Part shown: positions 13,699-27,883 of the stretch, piece after piece
How the letters are laid out: each line of letters opens with the position of its first letter
How positions within the stretch are numbered: the stretch's first letter is position 1
Source of the DNA: Numida meleagris
Taxonomy: Eukaryota > Chordata > Aves > Galliformes > Numididae
Assembly (NCBI RefSeq): GCF_002078875.1
Contig: NC_034409.1
Coordinates: 66,871,015-66,935,014, forward strand
Direction of reading: 5' to 3'
Length of the DNA stretch: 64,000 nt
The notes under the pieces: model-generated
Database searches by the model: none
Seen by the model: the letters and a program-made list of their open reading frames with translations, nothing else
Told to the model about the DNA's origin: nothing
Program-made: the position numbers and the translations under genes

Positions 13699-15412
13699 AA
13701 CTGAGAGTCAAATAAGTGTTGTGAAGTTGTGCTGTCACTCCATTAAGTTTGTCAGGACTGTCATTAGCTTCACAGATACAGGATACCAAACACTCCTCTC
13801 TGCTCTAATTTTTCTTCTTACAGTTACTTGCCATTCTCACCTAAGAATGTGTCAAAGTGCTCCATATCTTCCTGAGTTTTCCGAGACTGAGAAATGAGGG
13901 AATAAGATCATTTAAGCTCCATGCATCACAGTTTGGTGCCATTAGATTCTGTGTTGTGTATAAGTATTGGGAATTGTTGTGAGGAGTCTTAGCCCTTGTC
14001 AGAAGGGAAATATAGATTATCCAAAATGTGTGTGATTTTTTTTTTTTTCAAAAAAGTAAACCACATCATTTCTGGAATGTCTTACCCAGATGAATGACTT
14101 CATTTTGGCTGAGTGAGTTTGTTCCTTCTAGGTCTAGTGTATTATGTACTTGAATAGTATCGATCATTTTCTTTTGAGGTGAGAAATGTTGGGAAAAATC
14201 TTTCATCTTCCATTACTTCAGTCAAATTTCACATAAGGACTATGAGATGATATGGTTCTCAGTTTAGATGATATTCAGATCTTTGTACACTTTTTCTTGA
14301 CTATGATAAACTGTAAATTAATATGTACACTCCACCAAAGTAGTATTTTTTTTAAAATGTCTCTTCTGGATCTCTTGATATATATGATCATACATGCCAG
14401 AGAAATAGCTGCTTTTTTGTTGTATCTTGTTCCATTGGTCTGGACCAAAAAGATGAAGTCTCAAGCTCCAGGAAAGTCAGGGAGAATTAAAAAAAAAAAT
14501 AAATCCACAAGTTTTCATCTGTCAGGATCAAAGTATTTTATCTGAACTGCCACATTTCCTAACTGTTAAGAAGCCACATTTTCAAATGAAAATCAGCTTT
14601 TGTAATCAGAGATCAAATTCTAATTGCAGTAGCTTCACTTTGGTACCATTAGAGATCCCCTGCCACACTGGTCAGACTAAGAAGTTGTGCTTTTCCCACA
14701 TGATATCATTGTGTAGGTAAACAGCAGTGATTTGTGCTGCTTTTGTACAGCCCTTCACAAGACTACATGCCTGGAGGTGCAGTATTACCACTGATGAATT
14801 GCCTTCACTCTGCATCAAACAGCTTTTGTACGCAGCATAATATAAAATCAAAATGTAAAAGTTTGTCTGTGGTTGCTCATACTGTTTTGTGTTAATAGGG
14901 CAGTAGGAAACAGAAATGAAAAACGTAACAGAAATCTAGAAATCCCCTTATCTCAAAAGTGAACCCACAGAAGGTTTTGAGTCATTTTATTTTCTTGCTG
15001 TTTTCAGAAACAAACTTCTATACAGAGTTGATCAATTTGATCTGAGAAAATAGTCTTTTACAAAAGAAGCTTTAAGCAAGATCTCCATCAGTCATTCACA
15101 GGAAGATGTGGAAGATTTTGGTTCTATTTTTTTTTCAGTCTTTTCCAACCTCCTACGCGTCTGGGTTATAGGTGGGATCAAGTTGGGAAGCGTTAAAAAT
15201 CAGAGAAGAACAATTTTTTGTATGCTTAGTGTTTATCCAAATGTAAGAAAAGCCTTTTCAAAGGCTTTCAAGTGAACTTTCAAGATGGTTCAATAAACCT
15301 AGTTGATTTGGGGAGTCTCAGCAATGTTTACGATTTTAAGGAATTATCTGAACTTTCAAAGTTTTAATAGTTATCCCCATCACTAAGAGCATGATAAGTC
15401 TTACATGACTGG

Positions 15413-15530
15413 TGACGTCAGTGAGCATACAGCTTTCCCTCCATTGGCTCTTGGCTACTGTTTTGCTTGTACACTGCTTGGTGTTCTTGAGGGCAAATAG
15501 ATTTCACTTGCAGCAGGAAAGCTTTTGGGT
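15413..15530 (+). promoter_or_regulatory. CRE plus inverted CCAAT box followed by a donor-like site
   Basis: A full palindromic CRE, TGACGTCA, at 15413-15420 is followed by CCATTGG (CCAAT on the other strand) at 15441-15447 and by a strong donor-like TTTTGG|GTGAGT at 15529/15530. No ATG lies between 15421 and 15529. The combination looks like a weak alternative promoter with a short first exon, but there is no CpG island or TATA box and each motif could occur by chance. Confidence 0.25.
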
Positions 15531-15563
15531 GAGTGTGTGTGCATGTGTGTGCACATGTGTGCC
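15530..15563. repeat. Imperfect (GT)n stretch
   Basis: Alternating GT with GCATG and GCACATG interruptions, directly after the donor-like site at 15530. Confidence 0.85.
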
Positions 15564-15859
15564 AGGGGCGAGGAGGGGAGAGGGAGAAATGCACCTGTAT
15601 GAAACCTGCAGGGGAGCGAGGCGAGGATACTGAATGGCAACATTTAGGCATTGACTGTGACATTGTATTAACCTTTTTAATGGATGTATGTAATAAAGTG
15701 ACATGTAAATGGAGCACAAGGGGAGATATGACACTATATCTGGAAAAGGATAAAACAGCCAGTGAATACTGGGCTATTATAGCAGTTTGCAAACCTTGGA
15801 TAAACTCAGTCAGCGGTTGTATAATTGGTTATTCAATCCCGACCCTTGTTCACAGCTCA

Positions 15860-16620
15860 AAGCCAGGAACACTGAGACCTGTTGCCAATTTGAGTGAATG
15901 CAGTGACTGTGCTCGGCCGGGGCCTAGCGCTGGAGCCAGGCCTTTTCCTGTGGGCTGGTTTCCACCATGTCTGGGACTGGCGCGGTGACAGTAGCCCTTT
16001 TGTTGTGAAAGGCTGGCTGGTACTCCCCTCCTTTGCAAAATGTCTAACAGCTACACAAATATAAGAAAATAGGAAAAGGGACTTACTGTAGCTTTTCTCT
16101 TACCGAGTTAAATGTAGGGGCTGTGAAAAGGAGGCAAAGTCCAAGCAATAAGGGAAACTGAAGCGTGCTCTGAAAAGCCACGGCTAGATAAGGGAAGCAG
16201 CATGTTCCTCCGGTGTACAACGTGAACTGTGGAGAAAACGAGACTGTCTTAAATAGCATGAAACGCAATCTGTGCATCCAGAGTAGGGCTCTCCTCTTGC
16301 AGAGCACTCCCTCCTGCACATGCGGTTGTCCCCTCGGCCGCACTGAGCAACCCAAGAAGCCTGAGGGAGAAGGGGGCCTGTGGGCCCGCTGCGGTGCTAA
16401 GTACGAGGACTTCTGCATGGAACCACTGCATAAAAAGGTTCAAAAGCACCAGTGCTGCCGTCATGGGCTGGTGTGGCGGTTGCCTCCATGGAGGGAGTGC
16501 GGTATGAGGCAGCTGGGGACAAGCAGGGGAGCGCTGCGAGTACCCCAGTGCCTTCCACCCGCATCCCTGCACACACTGCTTCCCAGCAAAGGCAGGGAGA
16601 TATTTATGGAATGTCCTGAC
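15860..16620. other. GC-richer intronic block, no gene recognised
   Basis: Base composition rises above the surrounding intron and several open frames overlap here, including a 167-codon one at 16213-16716 on +. They overlap on both strands, show no domain and are best explained by fewer stop codons in GC-rich DNA. Confidence 0.5.
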
Positions 16621-17119
16621 TCACAGGCCAGCTGTTTCTCTTCTAGTAAAATGGTAGTTAGAAACAAATCAGAAGAAGGTTTGATTTTGGTTGATGAAAT
16701 AATGAATATTCAGTAATATATATAGAAGATGAGCCGAGATGAGCTAATGGTCCCTTCTGGTTTCCAGCTTTTTGTGAATGAGTCTGCAGTGCTATGAATC
16801 TACAGCTCTTTTCCCTCCCTTCTCCCCCCGGTTCTGTCAGCTGTCAGTGTTGGGATCTTGCTCCTTTGTAAGCATTATAGTTTCTAAATGTGCTAGGTTA
16901 CACAGTATTGTTTTTGTCCCCTCGTGAAACTACATCATCACAGAGAAAAGGGAGTTGTTGATTGTGCACAGTCTTTTAAAGTTACAAAATAACATCGAGG
17001 TAATGGTTAAAATTATATGCCTCTAGAACACAAAGGGATGGTTTTGGGGGCTAATCTCTTTGCCGTTCTGATTTACTCTCGTTCAGAGAAAATAATACAG
17101 AGTGCCCAATTTAATGAAA

Positions 17120-17197
17120 GGCTGCAATTCAATCAAGAGGTTCTGCTGAGGTCATATAATATAAATGGTTACTGCACCTCTTGACTGAGTTACAGCC
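17120..17197. other. Long imperfect hairpin (22-bp stem, 34-base loop)
   Basis: The arms 17120-17141 (GGCTGCAATT...AAGAGGT) and 17176-17197 (ACCTCTTG...ACAGCC) pair over 22 positions with 19 Watson-Crick pairs, one G-U pair and two mismatches. No CR1 or palindromic-repeat consensus that I know matches it, and no target-site duplication is obvious. It could be a precursor-miRNA-like fold, a small inverted-repeat transposon remnant or a structured conserved element. Confidence 0.55.
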
Positions 17198-20100
17198 TTG
17201 ATAATTCAGTACTTTGTTGTTATTTATGAGGGTAACTTTTCAAAGTAATCTGCATATCTCCCGCTAAAACCTGCTTTGAAAATTTTGTGCCATGATGTCA
17301 TTGAAAAAGAATTTTTTTCTTTTAGTAAGAAAAGAAAGAAAAAAAAAAACAGCAAAATGAGAGGGGAAAGGAATGCATTGTTTTAGAATAGAAAATTAAT
17401 CACTTGGAAATGGACTAGTTATTGTGAAGCAAATGCAGAAAGAGTATTGAACTTGCAATACATGAGAAAAACTGCAGACACTCCTGCCGAGGCTTTTAAT
17501 GGAAAATACACCACACCATCTCATTACAAACACAGCTTACGGGAATGAAGAGTTGTAACAGCAGAGGAAAAGTGGCATTATGGAAATATACGTATATTTT
17601 TATAATGATAGTTAATGTTGCTCAACCTTAATTGAAATATTGTATGAGTTAGCAGAAATTCACTGTAGTAGGGACTCCTGGAATTTGGATGTTTTAGGTG
17701 TTTACATGAAGGACATAGTATTGTATCTTGCTGCTGTAAATGGTGTGGTTTAATGGTCAGGAGTCCAATGCACTCAGTCCATTGAAGCCTATCCCTATTG
17801 ACGTTGCAAAATCCACTCAACATACACCACATTTTCTTAACCCCCCAAATTTTATCTGTTTTACATTACAATGCAATACTGTATGCCAGGATGAAGCACT
17901 GATTTCTCCCTTAGGTCGGTGTTTCCAATTTAGTGAATTGTAGGTGTCTGACTGGAGAGTCTACAGAGGGTGCAGAAGAATAAATGCTTGAGATGCCTCA
18001 TTAATTTAATGTAGCTAAGAGAATAGTGGGCTTAAAGGATTTTGTAGTAGCCCCACGGAGAACTACCTAAATGTAATTTAAATAGGATGGAGGAAACTTT
18101 TTATTTCTTAATTTTCTCCAAGTTTGAAATGTTCAGAGTTGTAATCACTGCTTCTAGATGTTATAAACACAGAAAAAGTATCTGAAATACATATGGAAAC
18201 AAATATTTCAGTGAAACTCAGATCAAGGCTTTGCAGAAGCCCGGCTTTTGAGCAGAGCTCTCCAGCAGTGTACACCTACAGCTCTCCTTTTCCTTTCTTT
18301 AAGGAAGGGTAAATGGGAGAGGGAAGAGGGGAAAAAAATATAACACACTGCCTACCAAGTAAACTATAAATCACAGTGAGCTACATCTCTTCCACTCTGA
18401 AGTCTTGGAAAGCTAAATAATTTTCTTTGATCCAATTTTTGGAATTGAATATCATTCACAAGATTTCCTAAGAATGGAATAATTCCTGTTGCCAAATTTA
18501 GAACCCACTTAATAGGTTCAATCTAGCTGTAGTAGGAATTTGCAAATTCAGAGGCCAAGTTTATTAAAAATCTGGAAAAAGTTTGATTTTTGGAATTGCT
18601 GCATTACATTTCTCCATTTCATTTCTCTGCTTGAGCTAGAATGAGATCAAGTTTTGGTTGTTTTTTTTTTTTCAAATAAGAATCTATTATTTCCATGAAA
18701 AAATATCCTAGTTGATTGAGAAATACTTATTTACACCTTTCCATGAAAAGCAGTCATTTTAAATTTTCCTTAGTACCTTGGCCATATAACAAATGATTTG
18801 CTGGTTCTTCTGTTACAGATGAAGCAAAAGCTGATGGTGTCATTTTTAGCATTGTTCCATTTTCCACAACCTACCCACTGTCCTTGCAAGGATAGGCACA
18901 TGTTCTGTATTGTGCCATGAAGTGTGACCTTAATTTTTTTTTTAAAATTAGGCTACCTTTTATGTATGCCTGATTCAGCTTGTGTTGAAATAACTGGAAA
19001 GATGTAATAGGAGTTAGATGAGACCCTCCAGGTCCATTATCTGCTATAACAAGGATCAAGAAATACGTGAGCAAATGGGAAAGTTTCCCAAAGACAGGTG
19101 ATGGTCTGTGAGAGATTTGGGAGGGTAGCCTTTGTTTTACACGAAGTGTCTATTAAGGCACTTCCGTTTCTTCAGCAAGGTAGTGGGAAGCTGTGTAAAT
19201 TGGTGGTGTGGTGCTTACTGGCTGTGTTCATATAACCAGGAGGCTCCAAGTTTAGTTCAGTGGTTAGAACATAGGAAAGAAGGGAAGCCAGCACAGAATA
19301 ATTCTCCCTTTCTTTTCTGTTCTTCTCTGTAACCATTGTATTTTACATGGCATTTGACCATGTCTATTTGTCATTCATGTGGCTTATTCCACCACCACAG
19401 CCACCCCCAGCCCAGAATACATTGGAAAATGCTGTTGAAGAGGGAAAGGGGGAGATGGGAGGGCACGATTGTGCGTTTTTTGCCAATTGCAACTCTTAAG
19501 ACTCTGCTGAAAGCTGCAGTCGTCAGTGTGGTTATGCGATACAGAAATTTATTCCATCAGCTTTCAAGGTATAGACTGCTTTCATTTATGCCATAGCATC
19601 CCCCCAGGATTAAGTCATTTGTTGCTCTGGCATTCTCTTAAAGCCTGGTCACAAAAGAGAACTTTCTGAACAATGGACCTGTTATCCTATTCAGCCCTTT
19701 CTGATCTATTAAATTCCCTGTTACACCATTCTGCAATTACTCCACACCCCACCTTCCCAGACCCCCTGTTCTCAAGCAATCTGGGAATTTGCCCTTGTCA
19801 TTTGCCTCACTCCACAGGAGCCCCGCATCCCTCTGTTTCCTGCCCCCCACTGTTGATACTGACTCTGTGTTCTTTTCTGTGCTTGGCATATTCATGGAAT
19901 TTTGGTTTTGGTTTGACTCTCCTTCATACCTGCATACCACAGAAAAGTTTAATATCTATTCAAAGAGTTCTCCATCCCTTTCAGAGAGATATAGGTTTTT
20001 AATGAAAATATTCCAGTTTTATCTCAAGGTTGAAAAAGAAAAGCAGAATTGTATTTGGTTCTTTTTTCCAAAGGTTTCTTACTAGATACAAAATAAATTT

Positions 20101-23100
20101 ATGTGTAAACTGCATATTGTTGAGCACTGTGTCTTCAAGAGAGGTAGGCACCACATGTGAGAGGTCAGTTTCAGCCACAAAATTAAATCACAAAATGTAT
20201 GATTCTGTATAACAGTTTGGTAATGCTATCATTCAAACAGAGTTCATTAACTCCATATTTCAGGTATGTGAATGGTAAAATTAAAATTGAGGTGAAGTTG
20301 CCAGTGGGCTTGGATTCATTTATTTTTTTCACACCACACCAGCAGTTCTCTGACTGAATTTTTTTCAGAGCAAACATTAGAATTTAGCTGAGTTTCCTAG
20401 AAACTTTGAGTTTGTTTGAATCAAAGTTCCAAGTAACCCCATAAAGATAAACAAGAAGATAGACTCAGGAATCCCAGCAGTCAAGCTGCACGGCTCTGTT
20501 CACAGATCAGTTTTTTTGGTCCAATGCACTCTTCATTTACAGATTTGGTCTTCATTTGAAGGAGCTATGACTACCAAAAAGCACCCACTTTTGTTGTCAG
20601 GAGGACTGGGTTTAGGTCTTGCAAGATCACATTCCAGCTCCTCATAAAGGTTTGTCTCACTGATTCTCAGACCATGCATTATGGTTTCTGCGTTCTAGTT
20701 CTTTAGTCCATTATAACCTAAGCAATGTTTGAGATCATAGTCACAGAGGGAAGTTTGTTTGTGTAACAGGTAGATCCTACTGTGGGTTTTGAGTATAAGA
20801 TCAGTCTTGGGAAAGATTGTGAAAAGATTAGAAGTGTGGATGCCTAAAGAACGATGTTGTTGGCCTAGGTGATTTGCTGCCTCTGAACCAGTTGAAGCTT
20901 CTCAGAGGGTGCCTTGACTCCTTCCTAGTGATGGAAAGTAGAAATAATCAAGACAAGAGAATACAAATATGAACAACACTGATTCCAGTTTTCTGTGTGT
21001 TAAAACAAAGTGAAGCTGCTGCCCATTCACAGCAGATATCTAATGTCTTTCATCCCCATACCTAAGGAGCAAAGAATGAATAGGATCCTGAACTACAGAT
21101 GTTGCAGGGAAGATAGTCCCTTCCAAGTGATACTCTCTTCATCTGAACAACTTCATTCTGCTTCAGTTTACTTTAAGCCTACTCTTCAGTGATCTTGTGG
21201 AATACAAGGTGAATGCTTTGGAATTGCAAAAGAAATTGGTTTTGTTTATAAGAAAGACCTCATTTCAGGCATCTGAAAAATTACCTAGGGGGAGGTCTCT
21301 TCAAACAGGTAGTTTGAGAAATCTGGGAGGATGAGTATATGTACTCCACTCTTGTTTTTTCCATGAAACAAATCAGCTCCCAGGGAAACAAGGACAAGTT
21401 TATTGGGCAAAGTGGCAGAAAGCTAACTATCGGTGGCAGATCATGTGGTTGGTAGCATAAAGATGACAGGATTGTTTCTTATTTTAAAGTAACTTCCCAT
21501 CAGAGGACACGTTTACTCTCTCCATATTTCTGGGGTCTGTATTCTTTTTGCCAGGAGGGATTTAGCACCTCTCGAATTGTCATCCTTGTGTAAAGAACTG
21601 CATAGTGAATGGCTTTAACTCTTGGAAAGGTGTTCTATTTCTGCCCAGTATTCCCCTTCTTGGTCCTTGGTGATTCATGAATGCAGATGATCTTTCTTAT
21701 GGAAACAGACAGCTATTTGCAGAGGAAGCTGTAGTGAATTGAGGTAGTCTTAAGCTTTCTGAAATACTCTGAAAAAGTTCTTCTGCAGAGTATGAGTAAG
21801 ATTCCTCTCTGATTTAAAAACAATAAATAAAAAAGAAGATTTTGTCCCTTTAGAGTGGTGGCAGTGATTTGAAGGCATGGTTTATGCTTGAATCTAAATC
21901 CTCCTGTCTTTTCTGACAAGCAGAAGTAAGTTCATGTTACTCTTCTTTGCCTCTTCTGTCTCATGTTTGCCTGGACTACTGCAGTTACCTCCTGGATGGG
22001 TAGGCAGTAGGGGAAGGCCATGTTTCGGTCCATTTTCAATAGTCTCAGGCAGTGGCCATAGAGTTGGACTGACTCTCCTACTGCTTCAGTGCACTGCATA
22101 ATATAAGTGCTTTTTGGATTTTAGCAAATGAGTCCATTTTCTTAGTCTTGTTCTCTGTGTTTTCTTTGTCTGTCTCTTTTTTTCCCTCTCTACTTTTCTC
22201 TATTTCTTTCTGACTTTCCATTCCCCTTGTCTAGACATACTATGTGCATAATAGATTTTCTTTGATTTCTCTTCACTTGTTTGGAGATAACCAGTTATAA
22301 CTTCTACATGGTTGAACCACTCGTGTATCTTGATGTTATTCCCTAGCTCAGGAAGAAAAATGCTAGATCAAAAGGAAACCCAATGTGTTTCCTCTCCTTA
22401 TTTACGCTGAAAATAACAGTCCAAGAAATCCATGAATGGAGACAAGTGAGAACAAACAGAACAAGTTGTCAAGGCAGATGGAATGCTGTACTTTGGTGGA
22501 AAAGCCTCTGTGCAAATCTTGGAAAATTATTTTAAGCAAGCCCGATGACACTAACTTTAATAATTTTCACTGAATTCAACATAATGATTCCATGTAAATA
22601 TCATTTACATCACAACTAGTGTTCTGATTTACTGCGAAACTACCTGCACATCAGAAGCTCTGATTTATTTTGTACATCTTTTTATTATTATTATTGTTCA
22701 TATCTTTCTGGCATCTGGCAATCAGTGGTTGAGATTTTGTTTTCACATATGTTGTGCAAGAGGAGTTCAGGATGTGTAGTTGTTTAGCATCAGGCGTATG
22801 TGCTTTAATTCTCACCTCCAGTGGTAAAACAGTCTGCCATATTTTTAAAGAGAACAGAGATCTAAGCCTACTGCATGCTTTCTTGGTTGTTTTGGAGGGG
22901 CATATCCTTTTTAGTTTTCTGTTTTCTATTTTTTAAATCCTTTCAGTGGTTTTATTAACATCCCAAATGAATATTTTACAGTTCTTTCAGTGTTATCATT
23001 AAGTTCATATTATAATAGTATACATTTACTCTAGGAAGTACACAGCCAATCTGATGACTATAGCCCTTTCACTACAGAATTATGTCAACTTATAATTTAA

Positions 23101-24123
23101 GTAAATAGGTCCAGATGATCAAAAGATACATATGTTCTTACCTCAGTTTGATTGATAACACATGATTTTAAACCTGCTAGTTCCACATGTCAATATTTTG
23201 ATGGGTTTTAGCATTGTATTTTCAACTTCCAAGCATATTTGTACTTCGGATTACTTACTTGCTCATTTGCTGATTTTGTCTGGACATGGAATTGCCTGAT
23301 TTGCCTTTATACTCACTAGTTTCCCAGTACAGAGGCACTACAAGGTTTGCATTTGATGAAGATTACCTGTCACAGAAAGTTTACTAATTGAGTCACCTCA
23401 ACTAGTAAATATATGCACGTGAGTGCATGTATTAATTATTGGGACAAGAAAACATTTTGGCACATTTTTCTCTCCTAGTGGTAAATGGATACGGTCACTT
23501 TCATTTAAGGGAAAATTATCTTTTCTTCCATCTGCCATTGTTCTGCAAAGAGGATTACAACACGGTTGGTGAAATGCTAAGAGTGGTAAAGAAAAATTAT
23601 GTTAACCTCAAAAGAGGGAATGTCTTTTTTGTTGCCTAACCTTGTAATTATCCTGCAAAAACAAATACTGAGGGTGAGCCCTTCTCTCTGTCTGACTTGC
23701 ACATCCCTTACTTTCTCTGTCTCTTCTCACAGTTTAACTAATGGTCATATCTTGATTCACCTCTCCCCACCTCCTCTCTGCTGACATCATAAATTATCCA
23801 GGTCTAAATGGACAACATTCATTAGCTGTGCACTTTACAGAAAGAGCTAGCTCAGGAGCTAAGCACTCGCCCATTTTTATTAAAAGTTAAAAAGCTCCTT
23901 GCTGTCATGGAAAGGGGAGGTTGGGGGAGGTACAATAGAGGACAGTGCCGCAGAGCTAATAAATAAAAATAATAACTATTACCATTGGTTGAGTGACCTG
24001 GGGAGAAGAGCACTACCGAGCCATTTGTTGTTCCCTTTCACTTGTCAACAGCAGTGGCTTAAAAGCCTTAGCCATTGTTCAGGGCCTAATAGCACCTGTT
24101 GGGGAGATAGGAAGACAGCTGTC

Positions 24124-24142
24124 AAAAAAAAAAAAAAAAAAA
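24124..24142. repeat. A19 homopolymer
   Basis: Nineteen A followed by a purine-rich GAGGTGGGGGGAGG stretch. No retrocopy is recognisable upstream. Confidence 0.9.
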
Positions 24143-24990
24143 GAGGTGGGGGGAGGAGAGTGGAAACCAGTGATTAGTTCAGTAACATGTATGTTGGTGC
24201 AGCTGCAGTAGGACGTTTCATGGCTTAGGTTCAGAGGTGAGGTCTCATCCCTCCCCACGTCTCCAGGCTCTTCCTCTTGCAGCAGCAGGTCTCATCCCAG
24301 AGCTCACTGATAAGGCCTCAGAGCCCAAGCCAAATGCTTACCAGGCTGCTGGCAAGAGGAGCTGGTCTGTGCATGCTGTTTTCTGAGAACAGTGAGAGTT
24401 AACAAAAAGAACAACAACAACACCCCAAACCCAAGCCCCAAACCAAGCCTCAATGGCAGTTGTGGCTTTTTGACCAGATCACTTATTGCAGTTTTCTTAC
24501 TATTGCTCTTATGTTGCCAAATAAGGCTCTTCTTTTTTGTCAAAATAAAGGTGACATGTAAGAAAGACCGAGAGATAATAAGTACCAACAGCTCCCTTTA
24601 TAGTTGATAATGTAGGGGCCAAAGTTGCGTACTTTTCAGTGGTAGGAAATAAAAGCTGTGGCAGGGGCTGAAGGATAGGCTAATTAGAAAATGGTTTCCT
24701 CAGCTTCATCACTTACAGTCCTCACTTTCGTCATTTTAGCAGAAATTACAAGGACTTCAGGCCTCGTTTTTTTCAATTTTTAAGAAGTTACTTTGAGATT
24801 TTCAGGTAAAAAAATACTGTAGTAACTTTGCATGAAGTGTGATGTTGCTGTTGAATTTCAGTATTTAAAGCAGTTGAAAATCAAAAGGATTTCTTGGAAT
24901 TTCAAGCCAAACACTGCAGTTCTCAATTGACGTTTTATGATTATTTAGACAATATACTTTTTGGCTACTTTTTGTTTTATGATCTAAGGC

Positions 24991-25015
24991 TTTTTTTTTT
25001 TTTTTTTTTTTTTTT
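24991..25015. repeat. T25 homopolymer
   Basis: Twenty-five T, followed by GACAG. Could be the tail of a minus-strand retroposon, but no body is recognisable. Confidence 0.9.
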
Positions 25016-27883
25016 GACAGATTTTTACCGGCTAAAAAAAATAGACAGACACAAAAGATTATTTCTGTAAAGGGATAAACTGGACTTCCATAGAACATCC
25101 TTAACGACAACTGTCAATACCCATAACAAGTTAGTTTATGGTGATCTCAGTACGTGCTTTTTTAGGCCTTTTTGCTTATTAAGAATGTGCTGAAGACGAT
25201 AAAAATTAGGAGACTAAAACCATTGCCCTCTATTAATATTAACAAGATATTATGACTCTTTAATTAGACATCGACTCTATTGGTAGCACTAATACAAAAA
25301 TGTATTTCAAGGGAATATATGTTTCAGTGGAGTATCTCTTTCTGAGACAGAAAAATAAAACTGATGTGAAATTTAAAGGCATTTATTTCCAGATGTCTCT
25401 GCTTGTATGTTGTTACTCTTGAAATAGTTTCTGGAAATATTAAAACATCGTGGTTTCAGAATTTCAGTGAAGCTCGGGCTTGGTATAGTGCCTCCTTCTG
25501 TCAACTGACAGGTTTTTTTACTCCTGAAACAATCAATTCCTTCTTTCATTTAGAGATGCCTGGAATTAAAGAGGCATTCGAAAGTTTAAAAACACATTAA
25601 GGAAAAATTCCCTTTTTTCATTCATGGGAGATTATTTTTTATTTTATTTTACCGTTGCTCTTCTTTTCCTAAGGATATCTGCTGGTGTAATTGTAACATG
25701 GTGAAAAGAAGAAAGTTGCCATTCGGGTGTTTGAAAGTGAATTACTCTAATTTATTAATACTTTTTGAATGTTAGGAAAGTGGGGGACTTTTTTCTTCTC
25801 TTTTTTAAGGTTGGTAGTGCTAAATAACTTGCTTCCTTCTTGTCTGTTAATTTAATTGGGGGTGAAGAGGGTGGTGGCAGTGGGGAGCTGGGATCATTCT
25901 AAAGATTGTGTATACTGAAAAGGATGTTCCAGCAAAAGTTCTGCCAGTGAAATGCCACATTTGGCGGAATGTGTTCACCACCAGCTCCAGCTCACTGGCC
26001 TGGATCTCCAAAGGCAGTCAGGAGCCTAATTCCTTTCTAGAATGAGATTTATGCTCCTGAATGCCTTTGGGAATCCAAAGTACCAGCAAATCTCAGTGAC
26101 AAAAGGTATATTGTGTTGTGCGTGGTATTTGTACCATTCACAGTGCCTCAGTGTGCCCTTCTCTGGGAGGTGCCATTGCCTCTGCTGCAGGACTGGAAAG
26201 AAAGAGGCTGAATGAATCCACCACAGTGAGCACTGGCCATATCCTGCTATTGTCTTTGCAAGGACAAGGATTTAGGTGGAGGGTAATGTGGTGGTGACTA
26301 CAAACTATGCTGTTCCAGTGATTATGTAGAATGATTAAGTTCTCGTGGTTTTCTGAGTATCAAGGTGTACTCGGTAGCTTTGATAGCATCTATTGTCACT
26401 AAGATACGCAAGGCAATAAACTCTGTACTCCAGAAGTTAGCATGCTGGAAATAACAGACTCAACAAGCTGGGATTCCTTGTTGTTCTGAGCTGATAGTGG
26501 GGTTGCAAACTCGTTCCCTGGCTCAGCACTGTGCTAATGAAATAGGTGTTTCTGTTGGGTATGCAGTCCTCAGAAGGGCTTGGTGGAAACTTTACTGACA
26601 TATACATTGGCAGCCCAGAAGAGTGTATGGCAGGTAGAATTTTAGAAGTACTTGAGTTTTTCATATTCTGAAAGCAAACTGTTGTGAAGCTTTATACCAG
26701 TATAAAGGAAGAAAGCTGAGAAAATCTTAACTATTGCCGATGTAACTCCAAAATAAACATAGACTGTTGCTCAGAGACTGAAGGACTGGTGGATGGTATT
26801 ACCTGACAATCTTGATTTCTTTGTATTGTATATGTCATACCTAGAGTGTGACACTGCTCCTGAAGTGAATGAGTGAGATGACCATTTGTTGAAACGAGGC
26901 AGCCTGAAAAGTACACAGTTAATAATACAATTGACAGTACATTCAGGTGATGGAAACTATAACAATTTCAGACAATAGCCTGACTGTTCCTGAATGATTT
27001 GGTTTGGATGGATGGTTTTGGATGCAAACCAAGCTTAAGAAGTCCCCGTGCCTTCTGCCTGTCCTGCTTAGCCATGTATTTCTGCCTTGTGCTGTGGTTT
27101 GCTGGCTTCTTGCTTACATTCTAGGGCATAATTAACTCAGCAACTGGTAGTGCAGTGTATCTGAAGATTACTCTAGCTCTCTTCCTCCTAACAAATGTAC
27201 TTGTGTTTTTAGGTAACTTTCTTGTAAGATATGAATTGGTGAGCAGTTGGAAAAAAAAAATTAGTTTGCATTTTTGCAGATATAATAAAATTATGTTTTT
27301 AGTGGTATTTATAGATTACTAATTTTGATTTTAAAATGTCAAATAATTTATTTATTGTGTTATGGAACATTTTATGGCTATGTGAATTATTTTTTTTAGC
27401 ACAAGAAGCAGTCCTTTTGTGCCAGAAATCACAATAAAAATGCCTTATCATTCATATAGTGTAAATTTCACTTAGGTCACCTGTGGATATAGAAGTTGAT
27501 TTTTGTCCTCTGGGATAAAATGCTGTGGAACTAACAGCAGTAAGGCTGGTTATCCCTGCCAGCAAAGGGAGCTTTTAGTAGGTTTGGAAGCCACCCATGG
27601 ACATATGTAGTCCAGCTGTTTTCTGCACGGTGGTTGTGATGGAGTGGTGTAGTAAGAGTCATACTATGATGAGCTGGCCAAAGTACCATAGCTTCACAGT
27701 ATCTCATTAAAACTTGAATATTTCATTCAGCTCTGTGAATTTCTGCAGAGGACCAAAAAGAATATTGCGTACATGAAAAACAAAGAACCCAACAGCGTAC
27801 TACTTTTTGTCCAGGCAAAGAAGCTCCAGGGTAGTATTTTACCCAGTACCACATTTTACCTAGTGCTTATTACATCTCTTTGT

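Noticed and set aside
16213..16716. 167-codon open frame on +, with many Cys
   Set aside because: Cys are irregularly spaced and fit no zinc-finger or knottin pattern; overlapping frames on the other strand and GC-rich composition explain it.
17758..17820. Possible further palindromic repeat (CCATTGAAGCC..CTATTGACG)
   Set aside because: Partial resemblance to the sauropsid palindromic family, but the arms no longer pair well; not distinguishable from chance.
19010..19055. GTTAGATGAGACCCTCCAGG resembling a CR1 3' end
   Set aside because: Only about 20 bases look similar and the downstream CR1 motif is missing; too weak to call.
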